A stretch of 8,398 nucleotides of DNA from DATAMF01 sp036260665 (GTDB lineage: Bacteria > Chloroflexota > Anaerolineae > Aggregatilineales > Aggregatilineaceae), in assembly GCA_036260665.1 (NCBI GenBank), contig DATAMF010000037.1, positions 1 to 8,398 of the forward strand, written 5' to 3'. The notes under the pieces were generated by a model that saw nothing but the letters and a program-made list of their open reading frames with translations, was not told the DNA's origin and ran no database searches. Positions 1 through 4,807 of this stretch are shown in pieces; within the stretch, counting starts at the first letter, position 1, and every line of letters begins with the position of its first letter. A program made the translations under genes and the position numbers.

Positions 1-190
1 GGATAGGGGTCAACCGCCCGCCGCCCATTTTCCCCCTTATTCCGACTGATGGGTAACGCCTCTCCACCCGTGTTGGCGAGGGCAGGGGGTGAGGTTCGTA
101 GGGGGCAATTCATGAATTGCCCCGTTAATTTTTCGTTCCACCCCGACTTGCCGCGTGCGGGGATAGGGCTTGCCCGCACACCGCCTCCGC
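1..190. repeat. G/C-rich intergenic repeat block R1
   Basis: No gene is supported here; the short open frames are made of repeat sequence. Positions 59-81 form an imperfect hairpin (CCTC at 59-62 with GAGG at 78-81, CCA at 64-66 with TGG at 74-76). Then come GGCAGGGGGTGAGGTTC and a perfect 22-bp palindrome at 102-123 with arms GGGGCAATT/AATTGCCCC around CATG. A further 7-bp stem GTGCGGG/CCCGCAC lies at 155-161 and 173-179. The order hairpin, GAGGTTC, second palindrome, CCCCG is shared with the repeats at 2585-2654 and 5721-5793, so this is a member of a dispersed family. Its function is unknown. Confidence 0.75.
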
Positions 191-215
191 CCACCCCAGA
201 GCGAGTATTTTTTGC

Positions 216-263
216 CCATGATCATGGTCACGCTCTGGTCACGCTTCGGAATTATCCTATATT
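216..263 (+). promoter_or_regulatory. Possible promoter and operator region for the 291-1856 unit
   Basis: Three elements lie close together upstream of the first gene: a 12-bp palindrome CCATGATCATGG (216-227), a 10-bp direct repeat TGGTCACGCT at 225-234 and 236-245 (period 11 bp, about one helical turn), and a -10-like TATATT at 258-263. A weak -35 candidate, TGGTCA (236-241), falls 16 bp upstream of that -10, inside the second repeat. The arrangement would suit an activator bound next to the polymerase. The -35 is poor, so the exact promoter call is tentative; the repeats themselves are plain in the sequence. Confidence 0.35.
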
Positions 264-290
264 TATCATCAAAAACGGAGAAATGACATC

Positions 291-1397
291 ATGTCTCGTC
301 TGTTCAATCGTCCAGTTACTTTCAGTGTGATCCTGATCGCCGCCCTCTGCCTGGGGTTGCCCGGACGTGTACAGGCTGATCAAGCCCGCATCGCCCTGGA
401 ATTGATGCAGGATACCCAAGCAACTTTGGACGACAGCACCCCCGAAATCATCTATGAACTGACTGTCAGCCAGTACCAGTTCTTTTCGGTCATCGCCTGG
501 CGTGAGTCCGGCGATCTCAACCTGATGTTCACCGTCACCGATCCCGACGGGCAGCCCGTGGATACCTCGACGCTTTTGGAAGATGAACCGGGCGTGGTGG
601 TGGTCGAAGGCATCGCGACGAAGAAGGCTGGCGCTTATGGCATCAGTGTGGCGCGCGTCGGCCAGACCAGCGGCGATTTTAAACTGCTCGCGGTGCCGGG
701 TTACAGCGGCCTGGTTGCGTGGGATCAGTTCGATGGTAACGCGGGCGATCTGGCTTTGCCTCTGGAAAACCAGGATACCGACAGCTTCGCCTTTGGCATC
801 GTGGATGATCATTACCAACTTCAGACCAAAGCACCCTATACAGGGCAGGTGATCGTTTCGACGAATGACTACACCGACATGTACCTGGAAGCGACCATTA
901 CCCTGAGTAATGTGGACGATGCCTGTGTCGGCCTGGCCCTGCGCGACGACGGCACCAGCGGGTATGTCGTGAGCATCTGTGGTCAGGGCGTATGGGGTAT
1001 CTGGTCGATGAGAGAGACAGAACAGCGCAGTATCTTACTGCCCAAATCGCTCATTACCCTGGAAGAAAACGTTCCGGTGCGGCTCGGTGTGCGCATCTAT
1101 GGTGATTCCATTATGGTCTACGTCAATGGAACGTTTGTAAGCTCAGCCGCCGATATGCAGGACGAACACACCGTTGGTAAAGTAGGCTTCTATCTCTACA
1201 GCGCCGCGCCAGCAACCGCGACGTTTGATGATGTCGTGCTGACTGTGCCCCATACGCTCAAAGCCGCCGCTGCGGAAAACCAGTCAAAGACAAGCGCCAG
1301 CAGTGATTTCTCCACAACGCTCGCCTTCGATCTGGACAGTCCCGTCAGCTATCAGCTTACCCCCAGTTCACATACCGCCCGCATTCAACAGGCGTAA
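291..1397 (+). CDS. Secreted two-domain protein: PPC-like plus concanavalin/LamG-like domain
   Basis: The 368-residue product is probably exported and acts outside the cell, perhaps binding a carbohydrate or another surface polymer; no catalytic motif is visible. Residues 1-29 form a signal peptide ending VQA. Residues about 33-137 form a beta-rich PPC-like domain (FFSVIAW, GDLNLMFTVTDPDG, ARVGQTSGDF) clearly related to the next gene's product. Residues about 140-320 look like a concanavalin-type beta-sandwich: a WDQFD start, a VRLGVRIYGDSIMVYVNG core, and a GKVGFYLYSA...TFDDVVL end, as in DUF1080/LamG-like folds. The tail (321-368) is Ala/Ser-rich. GGAG at 277-280 lies 10 nt before the ATG. 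The ATG at 283 is in another frame. The stop is 18 nt before the next start, so the two genes are probably co-transcribed. The domain calls rest on pattern recognition, not a profile search. Confidence 0.85.
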   Translation: MSRLFNRPVTFSVILIAALCLGLPGRVQADQARIALELMQDTQATLDDSTPEIIYELTVSQYQFFSVIAWRESGDLNLMFTVTDPDGQPVDTSTLLEDEPGVVVVEGIATKKAGAYGISVARVGQTSGDFKLLAVPGYSGLVAWDQFDGNAGDLALPLENQDTDSFAFGIVDDHYQLQTKAPYTGQVIVSTNDYTDMYLEATITLSNVDDACVGLALRDDGTSGYVVSICGQGVWGIWSMRETEQRSILLPKSLITLEENVPVRLGVRIYGDSIMVYVNGTFVSSAADMQDEHTVGKVGFYLYSAAPATATFDDVVLTVPHTLKAAAAENQSKTSASSDFSTTLAFDLDSPVSYQLTPSSHTARIQQA

Positions 1398-1415
1398 ACA
1401 GGAGTTTCAAATACC

Positions 1416-1856
1416 ATGAGCAACCGTAGCATTTACCTCACCCTTTTCCTCATCGCCGGCATTCTAATGGGCGGCGGTCTGTGGGGCATCATCACCCACG
1501 CGGAGCCTATCGCCAACACGCTCTATATCCCGTCGCGAGCTGAAGGTAGCATAGATACCTACAACCCCGAAGCCTTGTATCAAATTCCGGCCAACGCAGG
1601 CCAGGTGTTTTCGGTGTTCGTCGCGGTCAACACGGGCGATCTGAAACTGGATATCATGCTGCTCGATCCGGCGGGTAACGTGGTCGCAGAAGACACCCCG
1701 GTAGCGGCTGGCGCAAGCACGTATGCGATTGAAGCGGTGACGCCCACCGAGTACGGGAACTACCAATTGATCGTAACACGTGTAGGAGACACATCGGGGG
1801 ATTATATTGTGGAGATCACCCCCGTCAACGCTGAGATGATCATGCACGTGCAATAA
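1416..1856 (+). CDS. Small secreted PPC-like domain protein (PPC-1)
   Basis: The 146-residue product has an N-terminal hydrophobic signal segment (about residues 5-29, ending THA) and then a single beta-sandwich domain of pre-peptidase C-terminal (PPC) type, with VFSVFVAVNTGDLKLDIMLLDPAGN and a closing VTRVGDTSGDY. PPC domains usually occur as accessory modules of secreted peptidases; here the domain is alone, with no enzyme attached and no visible wall anchor. AGGAG at 1400-1404 precedes the ATG by 11 nt. The gene follows the two-domain PPC protein by 18 nt and ends in a strong terminator. It is a close paralogue of the gene at 4221-4661, with exact DNA identity over 1584-1623 and 1656-1718. 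The role is unknown; a small extracellular binding or structural protein is plausible. Confidence 0.85.
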   Translation: MSNRSIYLTLFLIAGILMGGGLWGIITHAEPIANTLYIPSRAEGSIDTYNPEALYQIPANAGQVFSVFVAVNTGDLKLDIMLLDPAGNVVAEDTPVAAGASTYAIEAVTPTEYGNYQLIVTRVGDTSGDYIVEITPVNAEMIMHVQ

Positions 1857-1873
1857 CCCATCTGCACATCCCC

Positions 1874-1908
1874 AAAAACGTCTGCATCTTTCCGGTGCAG
1901 ACGTTTTT
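1874..1908 (+). terminator. Rho-independent terminator after PPC-1
   Basis: A perfect 13-bp inverted repeat, AAAAACGTCTGCA (1874-1886) and TGCAGACGTTTTT (1896-1908), with a 9-nt loop. The right arm ends in a T run and the left arm starts with an A run, so it could also act on leftward transcription. It begins 18 nt after the PPC-1 stop. The same stem recurs after PPC-2 at 4667-4702. Confidence 0.9.
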
Positions 1909-1975
1909 ATTTGGCTATCCCAAGAAAAGCGCTATACATTACCCACTCTTTCGAGGCACAGCTCAACGGCTCGTC

Positions 1976-2099
1976 GTAGGGGCGTATGGCAAATGCCCGC
2001 CATCCGTAGGGACGTGGGCTTGCCCCGCCCGCTTTGCTCCCCTTTCTCCACTCGCGTGGGGAAAGGGGCCGGGGGTAGGGATCCTTTCCCCCTGCATAC
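1976..2099. repeat. G/C-rich intergenic repeat block R2
   Basis: This spacer lies between the convergent genes PPC-1 and the leftward VOC gene. It contains GTAGGGGCG and CCGTAGGGACG segments and a strong hairpin with 13-bp arms at 2039-2051 and 2056-2068 (one G-T pair, loop TCGC), followed by CCGGGGGTAGGG. It resembles the hairpin-plus-G-run layout of the other repeats but lacks GAGGTTC, so it is a divergent or partial member. In this position it could slow or stop transcription from both sides. Positions 1909-1975 show nothing recognisable. Confidence 0.6.
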
Positions 2100-2483
2100 C
2101 TACTCCGGCTTGGATGTACTCAGCCCGACCCGGTTGCCCTCGCAGTCCGTGATCACGGCGACATAGCCAATCGGACCCAGATCAGTTTTGGGAATCACCA
2201 CACTGCCGCCAAGTTGTTCGACTTGGGCCAACGCCTGATCAAAAATCGGGACGCTGTGCGCATTCAGGTAGACAATCGATCCCTGGCTGCCCGGTTTGGC
2301 ATGCGGAACTTTGGTTACTACGCCGCCCACCGCCTTCTCCGCCTCGTCAAAGGGGAAAAAGGCATTCGGTTCCCCATTGATTACCTCGCAACGCATCGAG
2401 ATTTGCAGCAGGGTTTCATAGAATTTCACAGCGCGTTCAAAATCCTCAGCCGGGATTTCAAACCACGTTACAGCGTTCATCAT
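2100..2483 (-). CDS. VOC family (glyoxalase-fold) protein, copy 1
   Basis: The 127-residue product is a single-domain vicinal oxygen chelate protein similar to the 'enzyme related to lactoylglutathione lyase' group. It opens with the hallmark TWFEIPAEDFERAVKFYETLL and closes with PIGYVAVITDCEGNRVGLSTSKPE. VOC proteins are usually cytoplasmic, dimeric and metal-dependent, acting on small molecules (isomerisation, dioxygenation, or binding of antibiotics); the substrate here cannot be told. Near the C-terminus this copy has GLST where copy 2 has GLHT, so a possible His ligand differs. GAGGAG at 2492-2497 is 8 nt before the ATG at 2483. The second Met (2480) aligns with the start of copy 2 and could be used instead. 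The gene lies 189 bp downstream of copy 2 on the same strand, separated from it by a repeat. Confidence 0.9.
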   Translation of the reverse strand: MMNAVTWFEIPAEDFERAVKFYETLLQISMRCEVINGEPNAFFPFDEAEKAVGGVVTKVPHAKPGSQGSIVYLNAHSVPIFDQALAQVEQLGGSVVIPKTDLGPIGYVAVITDCEGNRVGLSTSKPE

Positions 2484-2505
2484 AGGTCTTACTCCTCATA
2501 ATCAT

Positions 2506-2542
2506 TACCCGCATCTTTTTCCCCTTGCTTTTGGGGCGGGTA
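2506..2542 (-). promoter_or_regulatory. Hairpin just upstream of VOC copy 1
   Basis: An imperfect stem-loop: outer arms TACCCGC (2506-2512) and GCGGGTA (2536-2542), inner CCCC (2521-2524) facing GGGG (2533-2536). On the leftward transcript it would lie a few nucleotides before the ribosome site of VOC copy 1. It could be a leader structure or simply another spacer hairpin. It matches no riboswitch I recognise. Confidence 0.35.
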
Positions 2543-2555
2543 TGCCGACGTTTTT

Positions 2556-2654
2556 GTAGGGGCGCGGCTTGCTGCGCCCGTTTTCCCCCCTCGCCAACTT
2601 GGTTGGAGAGGGGGCAGGGGGTGAGGTTCTTCGGGGCAATTGACAAACGACCCC
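2556..2654. repeat. Intergenic hairpin repeats, block R3
   Basis: Two units lie between the VOC genes. The first (2556-2580), GTAGGGGCGCGGCTTGCTGC followed by GCCCG, folds with GGGCGC (2560-2565) against GCGCCC (2574-2579); 18 bp of it recur exactly at 7746-7763. The second is the best example of the modular family: a hairpin at 2586-2614 (CCCCC-TC-G-CCAAC with GTTGG-A-GA-GGGGG, loop TTG), then GCAGGGGGTGAGGTTC, then a degenerate second palindrome bounded by GGGG (2633-2636) and CCCC (2651-2654) followed by GCTC. Confidence 0.75.
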
Positions 2655-2672
2655 GCTCATTTCCCCGGATGC

Positions 2673-3050
2673 CTACTCCGGTTTGACCGTGTGCAGCCCG
2701 ACCCGGTTGCCTTCCGTATCCGTCACCAGCGCGATATACCCAATCGGACCGAGATCAGTTTTAGGCATCACCACGCTGCCGCCGAGTTGTTCCACCTGCG
2801 CCAGGGCCTGATCCAAAATGGTCACACTGTACGCGTTCAGGTAGACAATGGGGCCGTCGCTGCCCGGCTTGGCATACGGAACCTGTGTCACTGCCCCGCC
2901 CGTATCTTTCATTTCCTCGTAGGGGAAAATACCGTTCATCATGCCGCCAAAATCCTCGCGCCGCAGCGAGACTTGCAGCAGCGCTTCGTAGAATTTCACA
3001 GCACGCTCAAAGTCCTGAACGGGGATTTCAAACCAGGTTATGGGGTTCAT
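2673..3050 (-). CDS. VOC family (glyoxalase-fold) protein, copy 2
   Basis: The 125-residue product is a paralogue of the VOC gene at 2100-2483. It has the same opening (ITWFEIPVQDFERAVKFYEALLQ), the same middle (IVYLNAYSVTILDQALAQVEQLGGSV) and nearly the same end (KTDLGPIGYIALVTDTEGNRVGLHTVKPE). The length is normal for a single VOC domain. Family members are cytoplasmic small-molecule enzymes or binders; the substrate is not deducible. GAGGAG at 3056-3061 is 5 nt before the ATG, which supports this start. The gene starts 67 bp after the stop of the upstream WYL regulator on the same strand, so the regulator, copy 2 and copy 1 may form one unit. The inverted repeat in the 67-bp gap could give it a separate promoter. 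Confidence 0.9.
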   Translation of the reverse strand: MNPITWFEIPVQDFERAVKFYEALLQVSLRREDFGGMMNGIFPYEEMKDTGGAVTQVPYAKPGSDGPIVYLNAYSVTILDQALAQVEQLGGSVVMPKTDLGPIGYIALVTDTEGNRVGLHTVKPE

Positions 3051-3104
3051 ATGTACTCCTCACAGGTTGAAGCTCATCAATACCCCTATGATCCACCCCC
3101 GCTG

Positions 3105-3120
3105 TGACACCATTATGTCA
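3105..3120 (-). promoter_or_regulatory. Inverted repeat TGACA-N6-TGTCA upstream of VOC copy 2
   Basis: TGACA (3105-3109) and TGTCA (3116-3120) form a small dyad in the gap between the regulator and VOC copy 2, overlapping the regulator's stop codon. Read leftward it contains TGACATAAT, which fits an extended -10 (TGN plus CATAAT). No good -35 is visible. A site this short could arise by chance. Confidence 0.25.
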
Positions 3121-4050
3121 GTTATGATTGTCAAGCATCGCCCGCGCCTCGTCCCGCATCCGATCCCGCAGTTCGTCCGGCTCCAGCACGCGCACATGCC
3201 GCCCCCAGCCCAGAATCCATTGCAGCACCTCGTCAATCTGCCGGGCGCGCAGCGTGACCAGCACGCCGTCAGGATGCAGTTCGCGCTGATCGATGTAGAA
3301 AAAATGATCTTCCAGAATCCACGGTTCCACGTCCTCATCAAACAACAGCTTGATACGCAGCGAGCGATCATCCCGGCGCGATTCGCTGCCAATGACATAG
3401 TCGGCTGGATACTCAAAATGTCGTGCAGTCAGTTGGGCATCCTGCATGCGCGATAAGCGGAACATACGCCGGTCCTGGCGCAGATGGCAGTACGCCGTCA
3501 GATACCATGTTCCGTTCAGACACGCCAACCCGTACGGATCAGCCTCGCGCAGGCTCACCTTGTCAGGATACCGCGTGAAATACCGGAATTTCACCGTCTG
3601 CGTGGTGAAAATTGCGCGCCGCAGCAGCCGCAGCAAATGGAGTTCCGCCGGAGAAATCGGCTGCATATTCGTCAGCAGCAAACTGTTGCACAAATTATCG
3701 GCGCGCTGGCGCGTATCGTCACTCAGCACCGCGCGAATCTTCCGCCGGGAATCGTCGATAATCGCCTGGTACTCCCGATCAAAACTGCTCTGCACCGCTG
3801 ACAATCCCAGCAGAATCAGCGTCGCTTCATCGGCGGTGAAACTCAGCGGCGGCAGAAAATACCCTTCCGCCAGGCTGTACCCTTCCCCCATCAGCGCCAC
3901 CACCGGGACACCCATCTCGCTGAGCGCCTGAATATCGCGGTAAATCGTGCGTTTGCTCGTCCCAAAAAACGTCGCTAAATCCTCCGCGCGGCACGTCCCC
4001 CGCACCCGGAGTTCTAAAACCAGCGCTAATAAGCGGTCAGTCCGATTCAT
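3118..4050 (-). CDS. HTH-WYL transcriptional regulator (YafY-like)
   Basis: The 310-residue product is a DNA-binding regulator of the WYL class. Residues about 3-60 form a DeoR/HTH_11-type winged helix (RTDRLLALVLEL, AEDLATFFGTSKRTIYRDIQAL, then the GEGYSL wing). Residues about 140-210 form the WYL domain with the literal motif at 182-184 in GTWYLTAY, plus the downstream FRLSRM. Residues about 229-307 are the C-terminal WCX extension. Proteins of this shape sense a small molecule or nucleic acid ligand and repress or activate nearby genes. AGGAG (4056-4060) lies 5 nt before this ATG. An in-frame ATG at 4065 adds five residues but has only a weak ribosome site. The gene is divergent from PPC-2 and upstream of the two VOC genes. 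Autoregulation through the shared region 4075-4131 is likely but inferred. Confidence 0.93.
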   Translation of the reverse strand: MNRTDRLLALVLELRVRGTCRAEDLATFFGTSKRTIYRDIQALSEMGVPVVALMGEGYSLAEGYFLPPLSFTADEATLILLGLSAVQSSFDREYQAIIDDSRRKIRAVLSDDTRQRADNLCNSLLLTNMQPISPAELHLLRLLRRAIFTTQTVKFRYFTRYPDKVSLREADPYGLACLNGTWYLTAYCHLRQDRRMFRLSRMQDAQLTARHFEYPADYVIGSESRRDDRSLRIKLLFDEDVEPWILEDHFFYIDQRELHPDGVLVTLRARQIDEVLQWILGWGRHVRVLEPDELRDRMRDEARAMLDNHN

Positions 4051-4074
4051 GCTGTCTCCTATCATCTTGCCCTA

Positions 4075-4083
4075 ATTATAGCA
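4075..4083 (-). promoter_or_regulatory. Leftward extended -10 promoter for the WYL regulator
   Basis: Read on the minus strand this is TGCTATAAT, a consensus -10 (4075-4080) with the TGN extension. It lies 25 bp before the chosen start at 4050 and runs into the AGGAG site. No good -35 sits at 16-18 bp, which an extended -10 can tolerate. It directly adjoins the conserved block of the divergent PPC-2 promoter. Confidence 0.6.
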
Positions 4084-4090
4084 ACAAAAT

Positions 4091-4131
4091 TTAGCACTCT
4101 TGTTCTATTTCGTTTGTTTTGTTATAATCTG
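4091..4131 (+). promoter_or_regulatory. Promoter of PPC-2 (copy A of the shared block)
   Basis: A sigma-70-type promoter: TTGTTC (4100-4105), 17-bp spacer, perfect TATAAT (4123-4128). It lies within a 41-bp block that recurs at 4742-4782 with only five differences, including the upstream TTAGCACT and the spacer TTTCGTNNGTTTTGT. Because the identity covers the spacer and sequence upstream of -35, it probably includes an operator as well as polymerase contacts. AACAAAA (4083-4089) and TTTTGTT (4117-4123) form a widely spaced inverted repeat here. Confidence 0.8.
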
Positions 4132-4220
4132 TGTTACTCCCACTTGATCTGGAAGGCGAAGCGAATCGCCAGCCAACGGCGAGTTTCCGTATAGCTGGCA
4201 TAAATGAAAGGCAACACACC
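4132..4220 (+). promoter_or_regulatory. Structured 5' leader of PPC-2
   Basis: The transcript should start near 4135, leaving a leader of about 85 nt. Two mutually exclusive stems are possible: TCGCC (4166-4170) with GGCGA (4178-4182), and GCCAGC (4168-4173) with GCTGGC (4194-4199). The ribosome site GAAAGG (4206-4211) is just downstream. The reading frame is open through the leader, but no start with a ribosome site is seen before 4221. A regulatory role is speculative. Confidence 0.3.
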
Positions 4221-4661
4221 ATGAGCAACCGCAGCATTTACCTGACCTTACTCCTGATCCCCGTTGTGTTAATGGGCGTTGGTTTGTGGGGCATCATCAC
4301 CTACGCGGAACCTGCCACCGCCACGCTCAGCATTCCCGCGCGGGCTGAAGGCAGCTTAGATACCGCCAACCCCGAAGCGTTGTATGAGATTCCGGCCAAC
4401 GCAGGCCAGGTGTTTTCGGTGTTCGTCGTAGTCACTGCGCGCGATCTGGAACTGGATATTATGCTGCTCGATCCGGCGGGTAACGTGGTCGCAGAAGACA
4501 CCCCGGTAGCGGCTGGCGCAAGCGTCTATGCGATTGAAGCAGTGACGCCCACCGAGTACGGAACCTACCGCTTGATCGTGACGCGCGTGGGCGACACGTC
4601 CGGGGATTATATTGTGGAGATCGCCCCCGTCCAGGCTGAGATGATCATGGACGTGCCATAA
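4221..4661 (+). CDS. Small secreted PPC-like domain protein (PPC-2)
   Basis: The 146-residue product has the same length and plan as the gene at 1416-1856: a signal segment (residues about 5-29, ending TYA), then one PPC-like beta-sandwich with VFSVFVVVTARDLELDIMLLDPAGN and VTRVGDTSGDY. The start MSNRSIYLT matches PPC-1 exactly and follows a GAAAGG ribosome site; the open frame upstream to 4131 is leader, since it runs to within a few bases of the -10. DNA identity with PPC-1 is exact over 40 bp (4389-4428) and 63 bp (4461-4523), while the signal peptide and flanks have diverged. The gene has its own strong promoter in the shared block, is divergent from the WYL gene, and ends in a near-copy of the PPC-1 terminator. 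Probably an extracellular accessory protein; its partner is unknown. Confidence 0.85.
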   Translation: MSNRSIYLTLLLIPVVLMGVGLWGIITYAEPATATLSIPARAEGSLDTANPEALYEIPANAGQVFSVFVVVTARDLELDIMLLDPAGNVVAEDTPVAAGASVYAIEAVTPTEYGTYRLIVTRVGDTSGDYIVEIAPVQAEMIMDVP

Positions 4662-4666
4662 CCTCA

Positions 4667-4702
4667 AAAAACGTCTGCATCTTTCCCGGTGCAGACGTTT
4701 TT
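4667..4702 (+). terminator. Rho-independent terminator after PPC-2
   Basis: The same 13-bp stem as at 1874-1908 (AAAAACGTCTGCA at 4667-4679, TGCAGACGTTTTT at 4690-4702), with a 10-nt loop that has one extra C. It starts 6 nt after the PPC-2 stop. It separates PPC-2 from the hydrolase, which has its own promoter. Confidence 0.9.
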
Positions 4703-4741
4703 GTTATCTCGATTTTTTCCCCTGGATCGATCTCCCCCCCA

Positions 4742-4782
4742 TTAGCACTGTTGTTCTGTTTCGTCCGTTTTGTTATGATCTG
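4742..4782 (+). promoter_or_regulatory. Promoter of the alpha/beta hydrolase (copy B of the shared block)
   Basis: TTGTTC (4751-4756), 17-bp spacer, TATGAT (4774-4779), inside the 41-bp block also found before PPC-2 at 4091-4131 (36 of 41 positions identical by hand alignment). The leader is only about 20 nt, running straight into AAAGGAG. The shared block predicts that PPC-2 and the hydrolase are controlled together. Confidence 0.8.
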
Positions 4783-4807
4783 CTGAACAAATCAAAGGAG
4801 AGCAGCT

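Noticed and set aside
59..123. CRISPR-like repeats in the spacers
   Set aside because: The related hairpins are dispersed kilobases apart, not regularly spaced, and no cas gene is present.
49..330. Open frames on both strands across R1
   Set aside because: The translations consist of repeat DNA (Pro/Arg-rich) and overlap the start of the gene at 291; no ribosome site.
1895..2152. Open frame of 85 residues on the plus strand
   Set aside because: It runs through the terminator arm and the G/C repeats of R2 and into the antisense of the VOC gene; no ribosome site or protein-like pattern.
4051..4065. Longer start for the WYL regulator at 4065
   Set aside because: AGGAG lies between 4065 and 4050 at proper distance to 4050, and MNRTDRLL is the normal beginning of this family.
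4091..4099. TTAGCACTC, identical to the left half of the CIRCE heat-shock operator
   Set aside because: The right half GAGTGCTAA is missing after the 9-bp spacer, copy B reads TTAGCACTG, and no chaperone gene is nearby. Treated as part of the shared promoter block.
4131..4220. N-terminal extension of PPC-2 from the ATG-less frame upstream
   Set aside because: The frame opens within a few bases of the -10 hexamer and the MSNRSIYLT start at 4221 matches PPC-1, so the extension is leader.
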